Notes under the pieces: model-generated | Seen by the model: only the letters and a program-made list of their open reading frames with translations | Told to the model about the DNA's origin: nothing | The model's database searches: none | Shown: positions 7,449-14,877 of the stretch, in pieces | Numbering within the stretch: the first letter of the stretch is position 1 | Layout of the letters: the number at the start of each line of letters is the position of its first letter | DNA from: Pseudomonas agronomica | Lineage (GTDB): Bacteria > Pseudomonadota > Gammaproteobacteria > Pseudomonadales > Pseudomonadaceae | Assembly (NCBI RefSeq): GCF_025917275.1 | Contig: NZ_JAOSHO010000014.1 | Span: 1-34,124 of the forward strand | Reading direction: 5' to 3' | Length of the DNA: 34,124 nucleotides | Program-made: the position numbers and the translations under genes

Positions 7449-8906
7449 TCACTCTGCCGGGTGCATGGCCGCCGTTTGCAGCTCTGCAGCAGGTTGGCGC
7501 GCCAGGCTCAGGCTCAGTCCTGCGCCTACCGCCAGGCATGCGGCGATGCAGAGGATCGAGACGGTGAAGGCGTGGGTGATGGCCGCCGCGTCCGTGTTCG
7601 TGCCCAGAAGCGTGTAAAAAATGCCGCCGATGATCGCCACGCTCAGTGACGTGCTGATTTGCAGGGTGGAACTGGTGATGCCCGCAATCATCCCGGAATA
7701 CGCCGGTACCACGCGTCCTGTGATCATGCGCATCAATGTCGGAAGGGCCAGTCCTTGTCCGAAGCCGATCAGAAAGAGGATCACGGCAAGGGACAGCGCA
7801 GAGGGCGTGACGGCCGTCGGTGTGTGCGCCACGAGCCAGGCCAACAGCACGAACCCCAGCACTTCGAGTGCCATTCCGAAGGGATTCACATAAGACCCCA
7901 GCCAACGCCGGAACTGATGGGTGGCGAGCGGTCCCAGCAAGAAGCCAGCGCCGAATGGAAGAAAGACCAGACCTGCACTGAGCGGGCTCGCATGCAGTGC
8001 TCCCTGTAAATAAATGGAAAACAGCAGGAAGAACACGCCGATCGCGTAGAAGGTCAGTGCGACGAGCAATGCCCGGCCCAGCCCGGGTGCACGCAGTGCA
8101 GCAGGGTTGAGCAACGGAGCGCCTTGCGCTTGATACAAACGGGCTTCGTAGCGCCAGAACAGCCAGGCCAGCAGTGGCACCGCCGCAAGCGACAGCCAGG
8201 CCCACAATGGCCAGCCCGCTTCACGCCCCTCAATCAGTGGAACGATCAGAGCCGCAAGCGTCACCATGGATAGGACCGTTCCGCCCAGATCCAGCTTGCT
8301 GGTCTGTTGCGCGCGGGTTTCCTTGACTACGGGGATGGCGATCAGAATGACCAGCAATGCAATCGGTAAATTCACCAGAAATATCGCCCGCCAGCCCAAG
8401 TTCATCAGGTTGAGCGATATCAATATTCCGCCAAGTGCCTGGCCGACAACCGAGGCCAGACCAAAGGCCGCGCCATACAGGCTCAGCGCCAAGGGCTTTT
8501 CGGACTCTGGGAATATCGCCTGAACTGACGCGAGTGCCTGAGGGGCCATGATGGCTGCCGTCACGCCTTGCAGCGAACGTCCGGCGATCAACACCCAGGG
8601 TGACTCGGCGACACCGCAGATCAGTGAGGCAATGGCAAAGCCAATCAGGCCAACGAAGAACATTCTCATGCGGCCAAAGATGTCTCCAAGTCGTCCGCCG
8701 GTGATCAGTGTCACGGCATAAAGCGCCGCATATGAGGAGATGATCAACTGTTCGGAGGAGGCGGCCGTGCCCAGCGATTGCTGGATTGAGGGCAGCGCTA
8801 CGTTGACGATGAAAAAATCCAGCGGCGGCAAGAATGCACCGACCAACAAGATGGCGAACATCAGCCAGCGCCGCGGTTCAGGGAGGGCTACTTTTTTCTG
8901 AGGCAT
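7449..8906 (-). CDS. MFS drug-resistance transporter, DHA2 (14-TMS) family
   Basis: An inner-membrane proton-coupled exporter of 485 residues. The start at 8906 is chosen for its AAAGGAGACC ribosome-binding site; longer in-frame starts would add a charged, unlikely leader. It begins PRRWLMFAILLVGAFLPPLDFFIVNVALPSI, the typical first helix of the EmrB/QacA (DHA2) family, has motif A as GGRLGDIFGRMRMF, the antiporter motif C region as GAAFGLASVVGQALGG, and about 14 hydrophobic helices. It lacks an adjacent EmrA-type adaptor. It is divergent from the SDR gene and shares a putative operator region with it, so it may export the product or a toxic intermediate of the cluster. Confidence 0.92.
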   Translation of the reverse strand: MPQKKVALPEPRRWLMFAILLVGAFLPPLDFFIVNVALPSIQQSLGTAASSEQLIISSYAALYAVTLITGGRLGDIFGRMRMFFVGLIGFAIASLICGVAESPWVLIAGRSLQGVTAAIMAPQALASVQAIFPESEKPLALSLYGAAFGLASVVGQALGGILISLNLMNLGWRAIFLVNLPIALLVILIAIPVVKETRAQQTSKLDLGGTVLSMVTLAALIVPLIEGREAGWPLWAWLSLAAVPLLAWLFWRYEARLYQAQGAPLLNPAALRAPGLGRALLVALTFYAIGVFFLLFSIYLQGALHASPLSAGLVFLPFGAGFLLGPLATHQFRRWLGSYVNPFGMALEVLGFVLLAWLVAHTPTAVTPSALSLAVILFLIGFGQGLALPTLMRMITGRVVPAYSGMIAGITSSTLQISTSLSVAIIGGIFYTLLGTNTDAAAITHAFTVSILCIAACLAVGAGLSLSLARQPAAELQTAAMHPAE

Positions 8907-9019
8907 AAGGTCTCCTTTCTGGAACCCTTCGGTGCCAGAATATTCTCGATTGCGGGTCATGTTCTGAATCAGCTGGCTCCAATCTAAACGATCGAACCTT
9001 CGCTTACGCCTCACATAAT

Positions 9020-9050
9020 TGAACGACCAATGTTCATTTATGGCAGTGCC
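9020..9050. promoter_or_regulatory. Candidate operator between MFS and SDR genes
   Basis: This stretch contains an inverted repeat TGAAC-N7-GTTCA (9020-9036) overlapping CAATGTTCATTT (9028-9039), followed by GGCAGTGCC (9042-9050). The 12-mer and the 9-mer are identical to those at 6537-6570 in the LysR/fusion intergenic region, in the opposite order. This suggests one regulator controls both divergent units. Confidence 0.45.
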
Positions 9051-9128
9051 GCTCAGACCCTGATTCCTCTCAAAATGGCCGCACTGTGGTTTCAGTCGAG
9101 CCACACAGCCGAGACTGGGGAGTCAGAT

Positions 9129-9887
9129 ATGTCAGGTAAATTCGCTAATCAGATTGCAGTCGTCACCGGTGCATCCACCGGGATCGGGTTTGCGATTGCA
9201 CAGGGCTTGATTGCCGAGGGGGCGAAACGTGTTTACATCACTGGGCGTTCTGCAGCCACGCTGGAAGCGGCGGTGGCCAAGCTCGGCGATAGAGCGATCG
9301 CGGTCACTTCCGATGTCGCGCGCCAGGCTGATCTGGACAAGCTCAAGGCCACGATTGAGGCCCGTAACGATCAGTTGGACTCAGTGTTTGCCAACGCGGG
9401 TATCTGCGAAAAAAACCCGTTGGGCGAGACCACCGAAGCGGCTTACTTCAACATGTTCGACATTAACGTGAAGGGCGTCTTTTTTACTGTGCAGACGTTG
9501 ATGCCTTTGCTGAAAAATGGTGCTTCGATCGTGCTGACGGCTTCTATCTGCTCCAGCAATGGGATGGAAGGGCTGAGCCTCTACAACGCATCCAAGGCTG
9601 CAGTGCGATCCTTCGCAAGGACTTGGGCCAACGAACTCAAAGGTCGCAAGATTCGAGCGAATGTCCTGAGCCCAGGCTTCACCCGTACCCCTCTGATGGA
9701 TAACGGCTTGAAGATGAGCGAAAGCGACATTGTCGCGCTGCGCCAACATGTCGAGCAGATCACGCCGCTGGGGTATATGGCCCAGCCAGAAGAAATCGCC
9801 TCGTCGGCGCTGTTCCTTGCATCCATCGATGCGAAATATGTCAACGGTGTGGAGCTGATGGTCGACGGCGGCCTGTCGCAGATCTGA
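9129..9887 (+). CDS. Short-chain dehydrogenase/reductase (SDR)
   Basis: A 252-residue classical SDR. The start at 9129 is preferred over an in-frame ATG at 9030 because GGGGAG precedes it and the Rossmann fold begins at once. Cofactor motif GASTGIG (14-20), ITGRS with Arg40 after strand 2 (NADP preference), NAG (89-91), Asn113, Ser139, Tyr152 and Lys156 complete the catalytic tetrad; SPGFTRTPL follows in the usual place. It reduces a carbonyl or oxidises an alcohol of unknown identity. It is followed 79 bases later by the NTF2-like gene, probably in one transcript. Confidence 0.93.
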   Translation: MSGKFANQIAVVTGASTGIGFAIAQGLIAEGAKRVYITGRSAATLEAAVAKLGDRAIAVTSDVARQADLDKLKATIEARNDQLDSVFANAGICEKNPLGETTEAAYFNMFDINVKGVFFTVQTLMPLLKNGASIVLTASICSSNGMEGLSLYNASKAAVRSFARTWANELKGRKIRANVLSPGFTRTPLMDNGLKMSESDIVALRQHVEQITPLGYMAQPEEIASSALFLASIDAKYVNGVELMVDGGLSQI

Positions 9888-9906
9888 ACACTCGCTCAAC
9901 CGTAAC

Positions 9907-9927
9907 GCAGCCCTCGCAGAGGGTTGC
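9907..9927 (+). other. Intercistronic hairpin
   Basis: The arms GCAGCCCTC and GAGGGTTGC pair across a GCA loop (one G-U pair) between the SDR and NTF2-like genes. No T-run follows, so it is more likely an mRNA stability or attenuation element than a terminator. Confidence 0.35.
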
Positions 9928-9966
9928 CTTCGTCGCTTTTGCGAAGCCTCAGCAGGACACCTCATC

Positions 9967-10473
9967 ATGAACATTGAAGAACTGACCACCCGACTGGACG
10001 CCCTGGAAAGTCGCGCCGCCATCGAGTCGCTGATCAGCGCCTACGCCAATGCCTTCGACCGCATCGACGCGTCGCTTCTGAGCGCGATCTGGCACGAAGA
10101 ATCGACACTCGATCTACCGGGTTTCGGCCAGGCCGGAAACCGTGACGAAATCCTGGCGATGGCGCAAAACAGCTGGCGCCAGATGCCACATATGCACCAC
10201 TGGATGGCCAACCCGCTGCTCCAAATCGAGGGTGACAGCGCGGTGGGTACGGTGGCTGCGGATTGCCTGTTCCATGACATTGAAAAAGGTCCGGTGCAAG
10301 TCAGCGGGTTGTACCACGACAGGTTTGAACGTCGGGACGGAAAATGGGCGTTCTTGTCACGTCGTTTTGAACTGCATTTCCTGACCCCCTTGAAAGATTG
10401 GGTACCCATATCGGGTGATGAAAAGTACGTAGTGGAGCAACATCAGAGCCGGAGCACGCTTTCAAAGGGATAA
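9967..10473 (+). CDS. SnoaL-like / NTF2-fold protein
   Basis: A 168-residue protein with the cone-shaped NTF2 fold pattern: N-terminal helices (LDALESRAAIESLISAYANAFDRIDASLLSAIWHEES), then LDLPGFGQAGNRDEILA and the long strands LQIEGDSAVGTVAADCLFHDI, VQVSGLYHDRFERRDGKWAFLSRRFELHFL. This pattern matches the SnoaL_4 group, which includes dehydratases, cyclases and isomerases acting on polyketide, steroid or chlorinated substrates. His, Asp and Tyr residues that could line the pocket are present, but no reaction can be fixed. Pairing with an SDR suggests a reduce-then-dehydrate or isomerise sequence. It is convergent with the sensor kinase gene. Confidence 0.8.
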   Translation: MNIEELTTRLDALESRAAIESLISAYANAFDRIDASLLSAIWHEESTLDLPGFGQAGNRDEILAMAQNSWRQMPHMHHWMANPLLQIEGDSAVGTVAADCLFHDIEKGPVQVSGLYHDRFERRDGKWAFLSRRFELHFLTPLKDWVPISGDEKYVVEQHQSRSTLSKG

Positions 10474-10531
10474 CGTGCTTGCATGATGTTCAGTGAAGGC
10501 GCGAACGACAAACGCTGCCCGCTGATGTCGT

Positions 10532-11926
10532 TCAAGCTGCAGGGAATGACAGCGAAAAACGGATAGTTCCGGGTTTCGGCTGTTCGACACGTACGTGTCC
10601 CCCATGCAACTGCATGATTGCCACGACGATGGCGAGGCCAAGGCCGTAGGAGTCGGAGTTCTGGTGGCGAGACGCATCGCCGCGGTAAAAGCGGTCGAAG
10701 AGTTTACCCAGGGTTTCATCGCTCAGCACGGGCCCTTGGTTCTCGACCTCAATCCGGGCACCGCCGTTGGTTTGCGTCACCCGCATCAGAATCTCGGTGC
10801 CCTCGTAGGCATAGCGAATCGCGTTCGCCACCAGGTTGCTCAAGGCTCTGCGCAGCAGCAAGGGGTCGGCGAGCACGTTGCCATCGCCTGTTATCTGGAA
10901 GCTCATTTGCCGCTCTTCGGCCAAACCTTCAAAATATTCGGCAATGCGCTGTGATTCGTCATGCAGCGATAGCTTTTGGCGCTCCACCACTGCTTGCGCT
11001 TCATCGGCGCGCGCAAGGAACAGAATGCTTTCGACGATGCGCGAGATCCGTTCGAGCTCCTCAAGGTTCGAAGCGATCAGTGCCTGATAGTCGTCCTCGC
11101 TGCGGCGTTGGCGAAGGGCGACCTGGCAATGCCCCATCAGCGATCCCACCGGCGTGCGGATTTCATGGGCAAGGTCGGCGGAAAACTGCGTCAACCGCTG
11201 ATAACCCTGGGCAAGGCGATCGAGCATCGCGTTGTAGGCGTCACTCAGCTGTTGCAGTTCAACCGGCGTATCGGCGCTGTCCATGCGGCTGTGCAGACGC
11301 TCGGGCGTTATGGCTGCCGCATGGGCGGCCATTTTGCGCAACGGGCGCAGCCCTCGACGCAGTACCAGGTAACCCAGCAACGCGGTTGCCAGAAAGGCGA
11401 GGGCAACGGCTAGATAGATACGCTCGCGATACGCCGCGAGCATAGCCATTTCCTTGCCCATGAGGTGCGCGGCGGTCAGTCGGACTTCACGTCCACCCGA
11501 CGTCGTGACGACGGTCGCGGCGCGCAGCATTGTCCCCGAATCGGTCACGCCGCTGCGCAGGTCACTGACGCTCAGCTTTGTATCCTGGCCGATCACCGGC
11601 AGTTCAGGCAGCGTGACGTTGAGTGGATTGACCTGGATTACCGGTGGCTGCCCCGGCTCTTCAATGATGAAGATGTCGTCTTCACTGTCGAGCATGTTCT
11701 TGAAAATCTGCGGGCTGTCGCGCAGCTTTTCGATGGCGAGCTCGTAGTGCAGCAGCTTGCGGAAATGCTCCAGACGGCCCATGACTGCATGATCGCTGTA
11801 TACCAATACCGAGGCTTTCATGGTCTGATACAGATAAACGCCTGCGCCGGCTACGGCCAGCATCGCTACCATGGAAAACGCCATGGTCGATCGCAGGGTT
11901 AGAGAGGGTTGGCGTCGGGACCGCAT
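10532..11926 (-). CDS. Sensor histidine kinase, CusS/HprS-like
   Basis: A 464-residue inner-membrane sensor: TM1 about 16-36, periplasmic sensor domain about 37-168, TM2 about 170-190, HAMP 191-243, HisKA with the phospho-acceptor His254 in SADLAHEIRTPVG, then an HATPase domain (LSNLVANAIRYA and YGLGLAIV). Architecture and length match the heavy-metal sensor kinase family (CusS, CopS, IrlS, HprS). Its start overlaps the response-regulator gene by 28 bases, so translation is coupled. The signal may be copper or an oxidant; the periplasmic domain does not show an obvious Met- or His-rich metal site. Confidence 0.93.
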   Translation of the reverse strand: MRSRRQPSLTLRSTMAFSMVAMLAVAGAGVYLYQTMKASVLVYSDHAVMGRLEHFRKLLHYELAIEKLRDSPQIFKNMLDSEDDIFIIEEPGQPPVIQVNPLNVTLPELPVIGQDTKLSVSDLRSGVTDSGTMLRAATVVTTSGGREVRLTAAHLMGKEMAMLAAYRERIYLAVALAFLATALLGYLVLRRGLRPLRKMAAHAAAITPERLHSRMDSADTPVELQQLSDAYNAMLDRLAQGYQRLTQFSADLAHEIRTPVGSLMGHCQVALRQRRSEDDYQALIASNLEELERISRIVESILFLARADEAQAVVERQKLSLHDESQRIAEYFEGLAEERQMSFQITGDGNVLADPLLLRRALSNLVANAIRYAYEGTEILMRVTQTNGGARIEVENQGPVLSDETLGKLFDRFYRGDASRHQNSDSYGLGLAIVVAIMQLHGGHVRVEQPKPGTIRFSLSFPAA

Positions 11927-12594
11927 GGCCTCACCTCGCAGACATAGCCGATACCGCGAATGGTATGGATCAGTTTATTCGGGTAGGACTGGTCGACCTT
12001 GCTGCGCAGGCGCTTGACCGCGACGTCCACCACGTTGGTATCACTGTCGAAATTCATGTCCCAGACTTCCGAAGCGATCTGTGTCCTTGACAGCACATCG
12101 CCTGTCCGGCGCAGAAACAGATGCAGAAGGGCGAACTCCTTGTTGGTCAACACGATTACCTGCTGTTGGCGAGTAACGCGACGGCGCACCAGATCCAGCT
12201 CCAGGTCGGCGAGGTGAAAATGGTCGGCTTCGCGCACCACACCGCGACGCAAAATGGTGCGGATGCGTAACAGCAATTCGGTAAACGAAAAAGGTTTGAC
12301 CAGGTAATCATCGGCGCCCAGTTCCAGGCCGCGAATGCGGTCATGCAATTGGTCGCGCGCGGTGAGGAACAGCACGGGTACGTCTTGTCTGGCGCGCAAG
12401 AGCTCAATGATCTGAAACCCGTCAATCCCGGGCAACATCACGTCCAGCACGATCAGGTCGTACATTGTATGCAAGGCCATGTGCAGGCCGTCGGCACCAT
12501 GCTGGGTCCAGTCGACGTTGTAACCGGACTCGCCGAGCCCCTTTTTGAGGTACTCACCTGTTTTGGTGTCATCTTCGATCAGCAGGATATGCAT
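11899..12594 (-). CDS. OmpR-family response regulator, CusR/HprR-like
   Basis: A 231-residue regulator with a receiver domain (acidic pocket EDD at 7-9, phospho-acceptor Asp51, Lys100) and a C-terminal winged helix (SRTQIASEVWDMNFDSDTNVVDVAVKRLRSKVD), the wording typical of the CusR/CopR/IrlR subgroup. The start at 12594 (MHILLIEDD) is chosen because the receiver strand begins there; the longer frame adds 16 unlikely residues. It is divergent from the periplasmic protein/cytochrome b/Mo-enzyme operon, with a CusR-type palindrome in between. Confidence 0.94.
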   Translation of the reverse strand: MHILLIEDDTKTGEYLKKGLGESGYNVDWTQHGADGLHMALHTMYDLIVLDVMLPGIDGFQIIELLRARQDVPVLFLTARDQLHDRIRGLELGADDYLVKPFSFTELLLRIRTILRRGVVREADHFHLADLELDLVRRRVTRQQQVIVLTNKEFALLHLFLRRTGDVLSRTQIASEVWDMNFDSDTNVVDVAVKRLRSKVDQSYPNKLIHTIRGIGYVCEVRPCGPDANPL

Positions 12595-12697
12595 CGTGAG
12601 GCGCGCTCGGGTCTCTTCATGACGGGATTCAACCCGCGACATCGGTATCTCGGTTGTGCAGTGTAACGAGATGAGCCGGCGCAGTTGGTTACATTTC

Positions 12698-12742
12698 TGT
12701 CATTCATTGGGATGGGCTGGCGAATGACAAAAATGTCATTCG
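12698..12742. promoter_or_regulatory. CusR/HprR-type operator
   Basis: A perfect inverted repeat with arms CGAATGACA (12721-12729) and TGTCATTCG (12734-12742) separated by AAAA. A further half-site, TGTCATTC, lies at 12698-12705. The E. coli CusR consensus is ATGACA and TGTCAT arms with the same 4-base spacing, so the fit to the adjacent response regulator is good. It lies about 70 bases upstream of the 12811 gene and about 125 bases from the regulator start, so it can serve both directions. Confidence 0.7.
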
Positions 12743-12810
12743 GCGGTCATCGTGACGTCCCGGTCTGCGGTCGAGGATGGCGGCACATCTACCAGTGAGG
12801 AATCGTCGCC

Positions 12811-13422
12811 ATGCAACTCAAACACGCCCTGTCTACCACGTTCGGTTTGTTGATGTTCAGTGCTGCCGTCATTGCCACCGCGGCCGACATGCCGGTGATC
12901 AAACCGCTGCGTGGCACGGTGGAAAGCGTCAGCAACAATACTCTGACATTCACTGTCCGCTCCGGCGCTCAGCAGACTATCGGACTGACAGACAAGACCG
13001 GTATCAACCGGGTATCGAAGGCCAATATCGACTCGATCAAATCCGACAGCTTCATTGGCTCGGCGGCCATCCCGCAGGCCAACGGAACATTGAAGGCGCT
13101 CGAGGTCACGGTATTCGACGCCAGCCTCAAGGGTAGCGGTGAAGGTCATTATGGCTGGCAGAACGCGGATGGCAGCACAGGCACCATGACCAACGGTACC
13201 GTGGGGAAACTGTCCAAAGCTGACGGCCGCACATTGACCGTCAACTACAAGGGTGGCGAGAAACAAATCGTCGTACCGGATGACGTGCCAATCGCCTACG
13301 TCGAGCCAGGCAAAGCCGATGAACTGGTCAAAGGTACGAAAATTGTCGTGTTCCCGGCCGCAGATGGAACCACCGCGCGCGGCATTGCGGTTGGCAAGGA
13401 TGGCTTCCAACCACCGATGTAA
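12811..13422 (+). CDS. Periplasmic beta-barrel protein of unknown function
   Basis: A 203-residue protein with a Sec signal peptide (about 1-24, cleavage after ATA-A). The mature part is beta-rich: a first OB-like unit (LRGTVESVSNNTLTFTVRSGAQQTIGLTDKT...) and a second similar unit (GTVGKLSKADGRTLTVNYKGGEKQIVVPDDVPI), so the protein may contain two related small barrels. No cysteines or metal-binding clusters are seen in the mature part. It is the first gene after the CusR-type palindrome and is probably in an operon with the cytochrome b and molybdoenzyme. A role as periplasmic partner of that redox pair is inference. Confidence 0.8.
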   Translation: MQLKHALSTTFGLLMFSAAVIATAADMPVIKPLRGTVESVSNNTLTFTVRSGAQQTIGLTDKTGINRVSKANIDSIKSDSFIGSAAIPQANGTLKALEVTVFDASLKGSGEGHYGWQNADGSTGTMTNGTVGKLSKADGRTLTVNYKGGEKQIVVPDDVPIAYVEPGKADELVKGTKIVVFPAADGTTARGIAVGKDGFQPPM

Positions 13423-13493
13423 TCACCTGAAAAGGCTGGGGCGCTGCCGTCTGGCAACGCTCCGCTACATGGATGGCTTTCAAGGGGAAACAC

Positions 13494-14117
13494 GTGAGAC
13501 AGAAAAAGCTTCATCCCTGGCCGGTTCGCCTCACCCACTGGCTCAACGCCGTTTGCATGGTCTGCATGTTCATGAGCGGTTGGGCCATTTACAACGCCTC
13601 GCCACTGCTCAGCTTCAGGTTCCCGGTGGCGTTGACCGTGGGCGGATGGCTGGGCGGGGCGCTGGCCTGGCATTTCGCATTCATGTGGCTGCTGCTGATC
13701 AACGGCGCGATCTATGTGCTGTATGGATTCTTCAGTCGTCACTTCAAACGTGAGTTGCTGCCCATCGGGCTTGCCGCGTTGAAGCATGATTTTACGGACG
13801 CTTTGCACTTACGGCTGGTGCATGAAAAGGGCATCTATAACGCAGTGCAGCGTCTGATGTACTGGATGGTGCTGGCGGCAGGCGCACTCGTCGTCATCTC
13901 GGGCGTAGCGATCTGGAAACCCATTCAACTTCAAGAGTTGGTGGCGCTGCTGGGCGGCTATGACATTGCACGTTATGTACATTTCGGGGCGATGGCGATG
14001 ATTGCTGCATTCGTCGTGCTTCATCTGGCCTTGGTGATTTTGGTACCGAAAACCCTGCTGCCAATGATTACGGGTGGAGTGCGGTCTCTTGAGGCCGGGG
14101 AAAATGACCATGACTGA
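13494..14117 (+). CDS. Cytochrome b561-family membrane subunit
   Basis: A 207-residue four-helix membrane cytochrome b of the Ni-hydrogenase/formate dehydrogenase gamma type. GTG 13494 is preferred to the in-frame ATG 21 bases upstream because AAGGGGAAA sits 4-12 bases before it. Haem-ligand histidines are visible in helix 1 (RLTHWLN), in the last helices (YVHFGAMAMIAAFVVLHLALV) and in the ALHLRLVHEKG segment. It probably passes electrons from quinol to the molybdopterin enzyme, whose gene overlaps its end by 14 bases. It is not a MsrQ/YedZ homologue (ferric-reductase fold), although its position corresponds to that role. Confidence 0.9.
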   Translation: MRQKKLHPWPVRLTHWLNAVCMVCMFMSGWAIYNASPLLSFRFPVALTVGGWLGGALAWHFAFMWLLLINGAIYVLYGFFSRHFKRELLPIGLAALKHDFTDALHLRLVHEKGIYNAVQRLMYWMVLAAGALVVISGVAIWKPIQLQELVALLGGYDIARYVHFGAMAMIAAFVVLHLALVILVPKTLLPMITGGVRSLEAGENDHD

Positions 14118-14877
14118 ACTTAAAAAAACTGTTCAGCGCATCAGGCTTGAACCTGCGCAACAGCTAGAACTGGAGAACATTCAGCGCCGGCATTTCCTTC
14201 GTGCCGGCTTGACCGTGGGCGCGATGTCGATGTTGACCGGTTGCAACCTGCAGGACGGCGATCAGGTCGACAAGGTTCTTTGGGCCATGTCGCGTTGGAA
14301 CGATCGGGTCCAGGCCTGGCTGTTCAGCGGACATAAACTGGCGCCGACCTTCACCAGCGCGCAGATCACCACGCCATTTCCGTTCAACGCATTCTATGGT
14401 CAGGACGATATCCCTGAAGTGGACTTGGCGAGTTACTCGCTGGCTGTCTCCGGCCGGGTCACGGACAAGGCACCCTGGACACTCGAAAGCTTACGCAAGC
14501 TGCCGCAACGTAGCGATATAACCCGTTTGATCTGTGTTGAAGGCTGGAGCGCCATCGGGCAATGGGGAGGCGTACCGCTCAAAACCTTCCTGGAACACAT
14601 CGGGGCCGACACTACGGCGAAATTTGTCGGTTTCAAATGTGCTGATCGTTATTACTCCAGTCTGGACATGCCAACAGCCTTGCACCCACAAACACTGCTG
14701 GCACTGGATTACGCTGACGTTGCATTGCCGCCCGAGTACGGCTATCCCCTCAGGGTTCGAGTACCCACCAAGCTGGGCTTCAAAAACCCCAAGCATGTTG
14801 TCGAGATTTTCGTAAGCAACGACAACCCGGGCGGGTATTGGGAAGACCAGGGATACAACTGGTTCAGCGGGATCTGA
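14104..14877 (+). CDS. Molybdopterin-dependent oxidoreductase, sulfite oxidase/MsrP-like
   Basis: A 257-residue periplasmic molybdoenzyme. ATG 14104 follows GAGG by 9 bases and overlaps the cytochrome gene. The N-terminus has a Tat motif, RRHFLR (28-33), and a lipobox LTGC (Cys47), predicting a Tat-exported lipoprotein. Cys144 in LICVEGWSAIGQWGGVPL is the Mo-coordinating cysteine of the sulfite-oxidase fold; the YSSLDM and YGYPLRVRVPTKLGFKNPKHV segments also belong to it. The length matches stand-alone catalytic subunits without the dimerisation domain. With the cytochrome b it probably reduces an oxidised substrate such as a sulfoxide; methionine sulfoxide reduction is an analogy with MsrPQ, not shown. 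Confidence 0.92.
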   Translation: MTMTELKKTVQRIRLEPAQQLELENIQRRHFLRAGLTVGAMSMLTGCNLQDGDQVDKVLWAMSRWNDRVQAWLFSGHKLAPTFTSAQITTPFPFNAFYGQDDIPEVDLASYSLAVSGRVTDKAPWTLESLRKLPQRSDITRLICVEGWSAIGQWGGVPLKTFLEHIGADTTAKFVGFKCADRYYSSLDMPTALHPQTLLALDYADVALPPEYGYPLRVRVPTKLGFKNPKHVVEIFVSNDNPGGYWEDQGYNWFSGI

